Origin: an uncultured Spartobacteria bacterium
GTDB taxonomy: Bacteria; Verrucomicrobiota; Verrucomicrobiia; Chthoniobacterales; Chthoniobacteraceae
Length of the DNA stretch: 59,556 nt
Assembly: GCA_903901425.1 (NCBI GenBank)
Contig: CAIURC010000154.1
Span: 1 to 59,556, forward strand
Reading direction: 5' to 3'
In this document: positions 52,139 to 59,556 of the stretch, in pieces
Layout: every line of letters begins with the position of its first letter
Position numbering within the stretch: the first letter of the stretch is position 1
The notes under the pieces: model-generated
Database searches by the model: none
What the model saw: only the letters and a program-made list of their open reading frames with translations
What the model was told of the DNA's origin: nothing
Program-made: the position numbers and the translations under genes

Positions 52139-53005
52139 ATGTCCCTCTCCTTTCTCATTGGCGGCGATCTCCCCGTGCACAGGCTGGGCTTTGGTGCCAT
52201 GCGGCTCTGCGGCCAACCCGGAAACTTTGGCCCCTACCCCGACTGGCAGGCAGGGATGGGACTCCTCCGGCATGCCGCAGAACTCGGGGTACAGCTCTTC
52301 GACACCGCCCACCCCTACGGCCCCGGGTTCAACGAGGAACTGATTGCCGACGCGCTGTCGCCCTATGCCGATTCCATCGTGATCACGACCAAGGGCGGCG
52401 TGGAGAAAACCGCTCCGGACCGTGTTTTTCCGGATGGAAAACCGGAAAGCCTCAGGAAATTCTGCGAAGCCAGTCTCCGAAGGCTGCGCTTGGAACGGAT
52501 TGACCTCTACCAGTTGCACAAGCCGGACCCAAACGTGCCTCTGGAGGAAAGCGTGGGTGCACTCGCACAACTCCAGTTGGAAGGAAAGATCCGGCACATC
52601 GGCCTGTCCAACGTCAGTCTCGAGCAGATCCAAGCCGCCCGTGCAATCGTTCCAATCGCCAGCGTCCAAAACCGCTACAACCTTCTCGAACGCGGAGACG
52701 AGCCGGTTTTGGACTACTGCACCGCCCACGGCATCGCTTACCTCCCATGGGGACCTCTGGCTGCAAAACCGTTTGAACCCGGCGCCCCCATCGCTTCGGG
52801 GCCTGGCACCCTGCAGACCGTTGCCGCACAACTCGGCGCACCCCCCTCGCAGGTGGCCCTCGCATGGCTGCTCCGCCGGGCCCCGAACATCCTCCCCATC
52901 CCAGGCACCACCTCCCGGATCCATCTCGAGGAAAACCTCGCCGCCGCACGGATTTCACTCTCCCAGAACCATTTCCGTTCCCTTGACTCCGCCTCCACGG
53001 AATAA
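52139..53005 (+). CDS. Aldo/keto reductase
   Basis: The 288-residue protein is an AKR-fold oxidoreductase. Catalytic residues are seen in order: Asp in FDTAHPYG (about 50-57) with Tyr in the same motif, Lys in TTKGG (about 83), and His in YQLHKPD (about 123-129). NADPH-binding features include GLSNVSLEQ and IPGTTSRIHLEENL. Substrate unknown. The start codon follows the L,D-transpeptidase stop by one base, so the two are probably on one transcript. Confidence 0.92.
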   Translation: MSLSFLIGGDLPVHRLGFGAMRLCGQPGNFGPYPDWQAGMGLLRHAAELGVQLFDTAHPYGPGFNEELIADALSPYADSIVITTKGGVEKTAPDRVFPDGKPESLRKFCEASLRRLRLERIDLYQLHKPDPNVPLEESVGALAQLQLEGKIRHIGLSNVSLEQIQAARAIVPIASVQNRYNLLERGDEPVLDYCTAHGIAYLPWGPLAAKPFEPGAPIASGPGTLQTVAAQLGAPPSQVALAWLLRRAPNILPIPGTTSRIHLEENLAAARISLSQNHFRSLDSASTE

Positions 53006-53321
53006 TTCCTGCAGCCAAAAGAAACTTTCAGGCTGCGAGTGCGTCCACCCGTGAAATCAGGATCGCCCCGCAGCCCCGCAGAGTGGGATCTAGTGCTTCT
53101 GAATGAGGTCTTCTTCCCCACTCTGGAGGTTCGCGATCACTGCGTGACCGGTTCACTTCCAAAAACTCTCCCCCCAGCTCCCACTCGTCTGCCATGAGTT
53201 AATGTCCCCGGGCAGCAACCAAAGAGAGAGACCTCGTCATCATTCCGAGCAACAATACCCTCGAGCATCTGGGAACTTCGGCGGCCCGGAGAAAGAACAG
53301 CGCGAGATGCCCTGACCAATC
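53006..53321. other. 316-bp gap between convergent AKR and glutamate dehydrogenase genes
   Basis: Within 32 bp of the AKR stop there is a hairpin: GCAGCC (53011-53016) pairs with GGCTGC (53031-53036), with an inner AAAG/CTTT pairing; no T-run follows on the plus strand. It may serve as a bidirectional transcription end. Otherwise I see no gene, tRNA or repeat. Confidence 0.6.
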
Positions 53322-54590
53322 CTACGGATAAAGCCCCCGGACGCGGCGCGCTTCCGCAACTTTCTGGATCCCAATCGCCAGCGCCGCAATCCGGTGTGAC
53401 ACGCCGCGATCCTTTGCAAACTTGAGCACCCGGGCCAGCGTTGGTTCCATCAACCGGTACAGACGGTCGTAGACCTCCGACTCGGACCAGAAAAAACTCT
53501 GGAGCCCCTGGACCCACTCAAAATAACTCACGGTAACCCCGCCCGAGTTGCACAGGATGTCCGGGATCACAAAGACGTCCCCGCGCGCCTCCAGAATTTG
53601 GTCCGCGTCAGGCGTCGTTGGTCCGTTCGCGCCTTCCGCCAGAATCCGGCACTGCAGTTTTGCCGCGATCTCAGCGGTGATCACGCGTTCGGTGGCGGCG
53701 GGAATGAGAATCTCGCACGGTTGCACCAGCAACTCCTCGTTGGTCATCCATTGCCCGTGCGGGCATCCCTCCAGGGTCCGGTTTTTTGCCAGATACTCAC
53801 TGACCTCGCCCAGGGGAAGCCCGGCCGGATTGTACAATCCGCCTGAGATGTCGCCCACACCCACGATCCGGGAGCCAAACCGGGCCATGGCATACGCGGC
53901 ATAGCTGCCCACGTTCCCGAACCCCTGTACGATCACCCGCGATTCCGGCGGCAGCTTCAAAAGATCCGCCGCACGGTTGGCCAGAAAAGCCACGCCCCGA
54001 CCGGTGGCCTCGCGGCGCCCGAGTGAGCCCCCAACATTCACGGGTTTTCCCGTGACCACGCTCGGGACAGCGTGTCCCTCGTGGGAGGAATACGTGTCCA
54101 TGATCCACGCCATCATCTGTTCAGTGGTGCCCATGTCAGGCGCGGGCACATCAGTCTTGGGGCCGATGAACGGGAGCAGTTCCGCCGTGAACCGCCGGGT
54201 CAACGACTCGAGTTCCCGCTGGCTCATTGTTCTTGGGTCGCACGCCACACCACCCTTCGCGCCCCCATAGGGCAAATCCATCAACGCACACTTCCAACTC
54301 ATCCACATGGCCAAAGCCGCCACCTCCCCAAGATCCACACTCGGCGCGTACCGCAACCCGCCCTTCCCAGGCCCCAGAGTGAGATGGTGCTGGACCCTGT
54401 ACCCGGGAAAAATCCGCACCTCGCCGCTGTCCATCTTCACCGGCACTGACACTACGATCATCCGTTTGGGCCATTTGGTGCGCTCCCTGAGATCCTGAGG
54501 CAACTCCAGCACATCCGCTGCGAGGTCAAACTGCTTGGCTGCCATCGCGAACACCGGGTTTTCAAGGAGGAATTGCATGATGCCCGTCAT
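53322..54590 (-). CDS. Glutamate dehydrogenase (Glu/Leu/Phe/Val dehydrogenase family)
   Basis: The product (422 residues from ATG 54590) has the family order: GPGKGGLRY, PYGGAKGGV with the catalytic Lys (about 107), PAPDMGT, NAD(P)-binding GFGNVGSYAAY (about 208-218), ILIPAATE, AEGANGPTTPDAD and a C-terminal SYFEWVQGLQ. It interconverts glutamate and 2-oxoglutarate. Another ATG at 54686 would add 32 basic residues overlapping the divergent gene's upstream region. The length from 54590 is closest to other hexameric enzymes. It may link nitrogen metabolism; no regulators are nearby. Confidence 0.92.
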   Translation of the reverse strand: MTGIMQFLLENPVFAMAAKQFDLAADVLELPQDLRERTKWPKRMIVVSVPVKMDSGEVRIFPGYRVQHHLTLGPGKGGLRYAPSVDLGEVAALAMWMSWKCALMDLPYGGAKGGVACDPRTMSQRELESLTRRFTAELLPFIGPKTDVPAPDMGTTEQMMAWIMDTYSSHEGHAVPSVVTGKPVNVGGSLGRREATGRGVAFLANRAADLLKLPPESRVIVQGFGNVGSYAAYAMARFGSRIVGVGDISGGLYNPAGLPLGEVSEYLAKNRTLEGCPHGQWMTNEELLVQPCEILIPAATERVITAEIAAKLQCRILAEGANGPTTPDADQILEARGDVFVIPDILCNSGGVTVSYFEWVQGLQSFFWSESEVYDRLYRLMEPTLARVLKFAKDRGVSHRIAALAIGIQKVAEARRVRGLYP

Positions 54591-54699
54591 TGAACCATCC
54601 CGCAGCAGGAGTTGCCAGCACCGCCTCTCCTTGGAAATCGGCTCCGAGGCCACCTCCTTTTTCCGCAACAAAAGCGCCTCATCCATGGTTGTTCACCCT

Positions 54700-56052
54700 A
54701 TGAAGCATTCCCTCCTGCCCCTGCTCCTCGCGTGTTCGACCGTGTTTCAGACCGCTTCCGCGCAGCAACCCGCGCAGGCTCCTGCACCGGAGTTCAAAAA
54801 GATCACGGACCGCATCCAGATTGAGGACGGAGACCACTTTGTTTTTCTCGGTGACTCCATCACCCATCAGTGTCTCTACACCCAGTACGTGGAGGACTAC
54901 TTTTTCACGCGCCACCCCTCCAAGCGGGTGCATTTCCACAATGCCGGCGTGGGTGGCGACCGCGCCCAGAACGCCCTGAACCGGTTTGAGAAGGATGTGG
55001 CCGCCTACAAACCCAAATACGTCACGGTCCTGCTCGGCATGAACGACGGCAGCTATGACGCGTTCAAGCAGGAGGTGTTCGACACCTACCAGACCGACAT
55101 GTCCACGCTGCTCGACCGGATCACCGCGACCGGCGCACAGGCCATCCTGCTCACGCCCACCATGCATGACGCCAGGGCCGCCCGGCTCGCGGGCAAAGCC
55201 AAGGAACCCCGGGACACCTACTACAACAGCGTTCTGGCCTTTATGGGGATGTGGCTCCAGGAACAGGCGCAGGTCCGCGGCATGGGCTTTGCCAATCTCC
55301 ATGCCCCCCTCTGCGCCCTCACCCTCGAACAACGCCGGACCGACCCCAACTGGACCATGATCAAGGACGCCGTCCACCCAGGGCCCGCCGGCCAGTTCGT
55401 CATGGCTGCAACCGTGGTTTCCGAGCTCTTCCCGCGCTCCACCGTCTCTCAGGTCGTCCTTTCTGAAAAGGACGGCAAATGGACTGCAACCGCTGGAAAC
55501 GCGAAGGTCAGCGATCTGCAGGGCGGCGACTCGATTCGGTTCAGCCTCCTTGCAAATGCCCTTCCCTGGGTGGTGCCCGCCGATGCCGCCGAGGGGTACA
55601 AACTCACCCACGCCGGACACAAGTTCAGCAACGAAAAACTCAGTGTCCGAAACCTCAAACCGGGCATGTACGAACTCAAGATCGACGGCACACCGGTGGG
55701 CCGCTGGAGCGACGGACAGCTCGCTTTCGGGATTGAACTCGAAGCCAACGAAAAAACGCCCCAGTACCAGCAGGCGCTCCAGATTGCCCAACTCAACGCC
55801 CAGCGCAACAGCGAGGCGGTCCATCCGCTGCGCGGGCTCTGGGGAAAACTCAAGGGGCTCCAGCGCGCCACGCTGGCCCCAGGGGCAGATCCCGCTCAGG
55901 TCGAATCCAAAAAACAGGCGCTCGCGCAGTTTGAAACCGAAATGCCTGCGCTCATCGCAGACCTCGAAACCAAGGCGCGCGGGTACGAAGCTCAAATCTA
56001 CCAAGCCAACCAGCCTAAACCCCGCCTCTACGAACTGGCCCGGGTTCCGTAG
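54700..56052 (+). CDS. Secreted SGNH/GDSL hydrolase
   Basis: The 450-residue product has a signal peptide ([21 protein letters not shown]) and an SGNH hydrolase domain: GDSITH (Ser about 52), [15 protein letters not shown] (block III, about 110) and DAVHPGP (Asp-His about 223-226). The domain typically deacylates sugars or lipids. A C-terminal part (about 250-450) contains a beta-rich segment and a helical charged region ([27 protein letters not shown] in parts). The family occurs often in Planctomycetes and Verrucomicrobia. The start was chosen at the signal peptide. It is divergent from glutamate dehydrogenase. Confidence 0.88.
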   Translation: MKHSLLPLLLACSTVFQTASAQQPAQAPAPEFKKITDRIQIEDGDHFVFLGDSITHQCLYTQYVEDYFFTRHPSKRVHFHNAGVGGDRAQNALNRFEKDVAAYKPKYVTVLLGMNDGSYDAFKQEVFDTYQTDMSTLLDRITATGAQAILLTPTMHDARAARLAGKAKEPRDTYYNSVLAFMGMWLQEQAQVRGMGFANLHAPLCALTLEQRRTDPNWTMIKDAVHPGPAGQFVMAATVVSELFPRSTVSQVVLSEKDGKWTATAGNAKVSDLQGGDSIRFSLLANALPWVVPADAAEGYKLTHAGHKFSNEKLSVRNLKPGMYELKIDGTPVGRWSDGQLAFGIELEANEKTPQYQQALQIAQLNAQRNSEAVHPLRGLWGKLKGLQRATLAPGADPAQVESKKQALAQFETEMPALIADLETKARGYEAQIYQANQPKPRLYELARVP

Positions 56053-56102
56053 TTTTTCCTCGCCCCAGCCTCCGGCGCGCTCTAAAACCGCGCCCCTTGC
56101 TT

Positions 56103-56987
56103 ATGGAATCCGCCACCAAAATCCTGCGGGTCGGCCTGCCTTCGGGCAGTCTCCAGGAACCCACTTTTGCACTGTTTGCCAAAGCGGGTTTCGCCATCTC
56201 CGGCGCGTCACGCAGCTACAAGCCCAGTGTCGACGACCCGGAACTCTCCATCCGCCTGTTGCGGGCCCAGGAAATCTCCCGCTACGTTGAGCACGGTTTT
56301 CTGGACTGCGGACTGACTGGAAAAGACTGGATTGAAAACAACGGGTCCGACGTGGCCCGCCTGTGCGAAATGACCTTTTCCAAGGCCAGCAGCCAGCCCA
56401 CGCGCTGGGTCATCGCGGTCCCGGAGAATTCGCCGATCCAGTCGGTCCAAGATCTTCAGGGCAAAGTCATTGCCACCGAGGCCGTGGAGATGACCCGGAG
56501 ATTTCTGGAAAGCCATGGCGTCACCGCCACCCTCGAGTTTTCCTGGGGCGCAACGGAGGTCAAGGTGCCGGATCTGGTGGATGCCATCGTGGACGTGACC
56601 GAAACCGGGTCCTCGCTGCGCGCCAACAAACTCCGGATTCTGGAAACCATCCTGCAGTCCTCGCCCCAGTTCATCGCGAACCATTCGGCCATGGCGGATG
56701 CGTGGAAACGCGAGAAGATCGAGCGTCTGGTGCTCCTTCTCAAGGGCGCTTATGCGGCCCGGGACAAGGTGGGCTTGAAAATGAATCTCCCCGAAAGCCG
56801 GCTCGCCGCGTTGCTGGCTGCACTTCCCGCGCTCCGCAACCCCACCGTTGCTCATCTGGCCCAGTCCGACTGGGTAGCCGTCGAAACCATCATCGACGAA
56901 AAAATCGTCCGGGAAATCATCCCGCAACTCAAACAACTCGGGGCTGAAGGCATCATCGAGTACCCCCTCAACAAGGTGGTTTACTGA
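56103..56987 (+). CDS. hisG: ATP phosphoribosyltransferase HisG, long form
   Basis: HisG performs the first step of histidine synthesis (ATP plus PRPP). The 294-residue product starts [17 protein letters not shown] and shows the binding motifs [11 protein letters not shown] (about 73-83), [18 protein letters not shown] (about 120-137), and [31 protein letters not shown] (about 146-176). The extra C-terminal regulatory domain (about 220-294) marks the long form, which is feedback-inhibited by histidine and does not need HisZ. A TTG at 56097 is possible but ATG 56103 is a better start. No other his genes are adjacent. Confidence 0.95.
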   Translation: MESATKILRVGLPSGSLQEPTFALFAKAGFAISGASRSYKPSVDDPELSIRLLRAQEISRYVEHGFLDCGLTGKDWIENNGSDVARLCEMTFSKASSQPTRWVIAVPENSPIQSVQDLQGKVIATEAVEMTRRFLESHGVTATLEFSWGATEVKVPDLVDAIVDVTETGSSLRANKLRILETILQSSPQFIANHSAMADAWKREKIERLVLLLKGAYAARDKVGLKMNLPESRLAALLAALPALRNPTVAHLAQSDWVAVETIIDEKIVREIIPQLKQLGAEGIIEYPLNKVVY

Positions 56988-57106
56988 TCCCCAGCCCGTT
57001 TCCCATTTTTTCCCTGCAATTTGCGATTGCCCACGCCACGCACTTTGTGTTTTCCTCCCCACCCCTCTGTTCCAGAGACATTCAAAAGTAGAAACCGAGA
57101 TACCTC

Positions 57107-57211
57107 ATGGGCTCCCTGAAAAAACGCCGGAAGGCCAAAATCGCCAAGCACAAGCGCCGCAAGCGGATGAAAGAAAACCGCCACAAGAAGCGTTTGCGCT
57201 ACAAGTCCTAG
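57107..57211 (+). CDS. Small basic protein, AURKAIP1/COX24 (bS22-like)
   Basis: This 34-residue ORF encodes a protein starting MGSLKKRRKAKIAKHKRRKRM and ending KKRLRYKS (split for length); about 60 percent is K and R. It matches the bacterial AURKAIP1/COX24 (bS22, mS38-like) family: MGSxxKKRR..K.KH.. and R.R at the end. These bind the small ribosomal subunit. It is in the 241-bp space between hisG and the TPR gene, ends 17 bp before the TPR start and is easily missed because of its size. Confidence 0.85.
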   Translation: MGSLKKRRKAKIAKHKRRKRMKENRHKKRLRYKS

Positions 57212-57228
57212 CCGCTTAAGCTGGGCTG

Positions 57229-59055
57229 ATGCGGTCGTTCAGGCCACAGCCCATGGCGTTGCCCGTGCTCTCAGGGGTTCAAGTTGCCGCACACGCGGCA
57301 ATCTTATTCCTTGCCGCCTGCACGCTTCACGCCGCCAAGGCACCCGAGGCCTCGCCTTCCCGGCAGTCCTCTCCGGATTCGTCCAAGACCACTCCCCAGA
57401 GATCCGGGTCCAATCCGAGTCCAAATACGCCGGCTTCCGCAGCCCGCAAGTCGGCCACACCCGAGGATCTTCTGCTTTCACCGCAGGCGGAACGCCGGGC
57501 GCTTGCGCTTGAGGAATTCGCGAAAGCACTCCTCGCCGAGGACAACGCGGAAACCGAGAAAGCGCTTGCAGGTTACCGGCGCGCCTTGGACGCGGACCCC
57601 ACCTACACGGAACTCGCCCTCAAGGTCGCTTTCGAACTCCTGCAGCGCAATGACGCTCCCGCTGCGGTCCAAGTCCTGAAAGATGCCGCCAAGGCTGCCC
57701 CGAAGAATCCGGCTCCTCTCGTCTTTCTCTCCCAGATCTACGACAAACACCTCCGCAAGTTTGATCTGGCCTCGAAATTCGCGGAACAGGCGCTAGCCCT
57801 CGACCCGAACCATCCTCCCGCCATGGCGGCCTGTTTCGAGGTCTACGCTGAAAACGGCCAGACCCAGAAGGCAGAAAAACTTCTCGACCGCCTCGCCGCC
57901 TCCCGGAGCCGGTCCCCACAGTTCTGGCTTCAACTGGGAGAACTCCAAGCACGGCTCTGGATCCGGGACGACTCCCCCATCGGCGCCGATGCACGCTCCA
58001 AAATGGAGGCCTCGTACCGCAAGGCCGCGGAATCTGCCCCTTCAGACCCCGACGTGCTCGGGAAAGTCGCCGATCATTTTGTCCTGTCCAAACAACACAA
58101 GGAGGCGGCTGCACTCTACGAGAAGGCGTTGTTGGCCAAACCTGCCTCCGTAGAGCAGGACAGCCTGAACCTCCGGGAAAAGTTTGCGCGCACATTGCTG
58201 GTGCTGGGCAACTTGGATCGAGCCGTCTCCATTTTGGAAACCCTCGCCCTGGACAGCCCCATGCGGATGGAAACTCAGGAACTCCTCGGCGAACTCTACG
58301 AACAATCTGGCCACCCGGAAAAAGCCCTGCGCTGCTACGAACAACTGCTGCTCATCGACCCCTCCCAGCCGCGCAACCACCTTCGCCTCTGCGAGGCTGC
58401 GCTCCGGGCAAAAAAACCAGCCAAGGCCGTGGCTACCATGCAGGAAGCCCGCTCCCGCTTCCCCGAACGTTCGGACATCCTGCTCAGCCTCGCCATCACA
58501 CTCTCCCAAGCCAAGCAACACTCCGAGTCACTCGCAATTTTTGCCGAGGCCTTTGAAAACGGCAAAACCAGAAACGAAACCCTGCTCACACCCCAGTTTT
58601 TCTTTCAGTACGGTGCCGCTGCTGAACAAGCCGGAGATCTTGAAAAGGCCGCGCAACTTCTCGAACACAGCATCGAACTCGATCCCGCCAACGCCGCCCA
58701 AGCCAGAAACTATCTCGGCTATATGTGGGCAGATCGCGGGCTCCGGCTCCAAGAAGCCCTCAAGCACCTCGAAAAAGCGGTGGAATCCGATTCCGAGAAC
58801 GGCGCGTACCTCGACAGCCTGGGATGGTGCCTCTTCAAACTCGGAGACCACGACCGCGCCCTCCGCGAACTCCTGCGCGCCTCGGAAAAAATCAAACCCG
58901 AGGATCCCGTGGTCTTGGAACACTTGGGCGATGTTTTCCACGCCCAAGGAAAACGCCGGGAAGCACTCGCATCCTGGGAACGAGCCCTCGAGCTCGATTC
59001 CGCCAACACCCAGTTGGCCGAAAAAATCCGGACCCTGCGCCCGGCGGCTCCCTGA
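57229..59055 (+). CDS. TPR-repeat protein, probable lipoprotein
   Basis: The 608-residue product has an N-terminal hydrophobic segment ending in LAAC (about 27-31), a usable lipobox, then a Ser/Pro-rich linker (about 40-75) and at least 10 tetratricopeptide-like repeats to the C-terminus (for example AEDNAETEKALAGYRRALDADP, EQSGHPEKALRCYEQLLLIDP, HAQGKRREALASWERALELDS, in parts). It probably acts as an envelope scaffold. The start ATG 57229 is preceded 17 bp upstream by the end of the small bS22-like gene. An ATG at 57253 is an alternative. Confidence 0.85.
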   Translation: MRSFRPQPMALPVLSGVQVAAHAAILFLAACTLHAAKAPEASPSRQSSPDSSKTTPQRSGSNPSPNTPASAARKSATPEDLLLSPQAERRALALEEFAKALLAEDNAETEKALAGYRRALDADPTYTELALKVAFELLQRNDAPAAVQVLKDAAKAAPKNPAPLVFLSQIYDKHLRKFDLASKFAEQALALDPNHPPAMAACFEVYAENGQTQKAEKLLDRLAASRSRSPQFWLQLGELQARLWIRDDSPIGADARSKMEASYRKAAESAPSDPDVLGKVADHFVLSKQHKEAAALYEKALLAKPASVEQDSLNLREKFARTLLVLGNLDRAVSILETLALDSPMRMETQELLGELYEQSGHPEKALRCYEQLLLIDPSQPRNHLRLCEAALRAKKPAKAVATMQEARSRFPERSDILLSLAITLSQAKQHSESLAIFAEAFENGKTRNETLLTPQFFFQYGAAAEQAGDLEKAAQLLEHSIELDPANAAQARNYLGYMWADRGLRLQEALKHLEKAVESDSENGAYLDSLGWCLFKLGDHDRALRELLRASEKIKPEDPVVLEHLGDVFHAQGKRREALASWERALELDSANTQLAEKIRTLRPAAP

Positions 59056-59195
59056 TTTGTTTGGGGAAACGCTGGGCGGCCAACTCTGCGTCAGGGAACG
59101 CCGCGCTTAAGCGCCAGCACGTTCACCCCCGGGGACGCGCCGAGAAACACCGAGCCTGATCATTGAATCAATTCTTCTCGGTGCGCTTTCGGGGT

Positions 59196-59556
59196 TTAAG
59201 CCAGAATTCCTTTCACGACTTCACCGTGGATATCCGTCAGACGGAAGTCGCGCCCTTGGTAGCGGAAGGTGAGCCGGGTGTGGTCCACCCCCATGAGATG
59301 CAGGACCGTGGCGTTCAGATCGTGCACGTGCACCGGGTTTTCGACGATGTTGTAGCAGTAGTCATCCGTAGCCCCGTAGGTGATGCCCGTCTTCACCCCA
59401 GCACCCGCCATCAGAACGCTGAAACAGCGCGGATGATGGTCCCGGCCGTAGTTCGACTCGGTCAGTTGCCCCTGCGAATAAATCGTCCGCCCAAATTCCC
59501 CGCCCCAAACAATCAAGGTGTCCTCCAACAACCCGCGCGCCTTCAAATCCTTGATC
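59196..59556 (-). CDS. DUF1501 protein, C-terminal part only
   Basis: The 119-residue open frame from the window edge to the stop at 59196 reads as the C-terminus of a DUF1501 protein: [62 protein letters not shown] and [18 protein letters not shown] (in parts). It is similar to but clearly different from the full-length member at 39076-40485. The 5' end is outside the window, so a PSD1 partner may lie there. Confidence 0.88.
   Translation of the reverse strand, partial: IKDLKARGLLEDTLIVWGGEFGRTIYSQGQLTESNYGRDHHPRCFSVLMAGAGVKTGITYGATDDYCYNIVENPVHVHDLNATVLHLMGVDHTRLTFRYQGRDFRLTDIHGEVVKGILA

Noticed and set aside
53322-54686. A glutamate dehydrogenase start at 54686
   Set aside because: The 32 added residues are basic and unlike the family's N-terminus; 54590 gives a typical length. 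The longer form cannot be fully excluded.

Overview
The window is a G+C-rich bacterial chromosome segment that looks verrucomicrobial (Verrucomicrobiota, or a close relative in the PVC group). The clues are a bacterial SWIB-domain protein, a PSD1/DUF1501 gene pair plus a second DUF1501 gene, a formylglycine sulfatase, a circularly permuted ATP-grasp/alpha-E pair and a very large NHL-repeat secreted protein. No phage, transposase, CRISPR array or rRNA is visible. Gene order is dense, with many ATGA/GTGA stop-start overlaps. This assignment rests on gene content only.

Layout. 1-8786 (minus): glycerate kinase, fabD, then a >2,200-residue secreted NHL-repeat protein that runs off the left edge. 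9065-13619 (plus): an unusual two-gene redox module, a NuoE-NuoF fusion followed by an 827-residue iron-sulfur protein with two cyclic-nucleotide-binding-like domains. 13722-18253 (minus): SufS, a PP2C phosphatase, an ABC-F ATPase and a ribosome hibernation factor. 18485-19591 (plus): a site-2 protease with CBS domains. 19846-23552 (minus): tRNA-Tyr and an envelope/housekeeping cluster (parvulin, beta-hydroxyacid dehydrogenase, YgfZ, cyclophilin). 23628-31443 (mostly plus): YkgJ-like protein, PQQ propeller, SWIB, Nudix hydrolase, PilT, GNAT, ATP-grasp and alpha-E.

31475-34017 (minus): a three-gene set with an M29-like metallopeptidase, an OvoA-C-terminal-type methyltransferase and a TPMT-like methyltransferase. 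34167-38476 (plus): folP, the c-di-AMP cyclase cdaA with a stunted YbbR-like partner, then a probable zinc-uptake unit: a 16-bp palindrome, a His-rich small secreted protein and a ZnuD-like TonB receptor. 38513-47028 (minus): a membrane protein, DUF1501, PSD1, a sulfatase and a two-gene radical-SAM DNA-repair pair. 47294-53005 (plus): a secreted protein, then FIST sensor, hybrid histidine kinase, L,D-transpeptidase and aldo/keto reductase. 53322-59556: glutamate dehydrogenase (minus), SGNH hydrolase, hisG, a 34-residue bS22/AURKAIP1-like protein, a TPR lipoprotein (plus), and the 3' end of a second DUF1501 gene (minus).

Most worth a second look: the NuoEF plus Fe-S/cNMP module; the A7 run at the end of cdaA, where one extra base would convert a 107-bp out-of-frame overlap into a normal ATGA junction; the palindrome in front of the zinc-receptor unit; the ovothiol-type methyltransferase operon; and the GNAT/ATP-grasp/alpha-E cassette. 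Intergenic short tandem repeats (9, 9, 14 and 13 bp units) occur at three sites.
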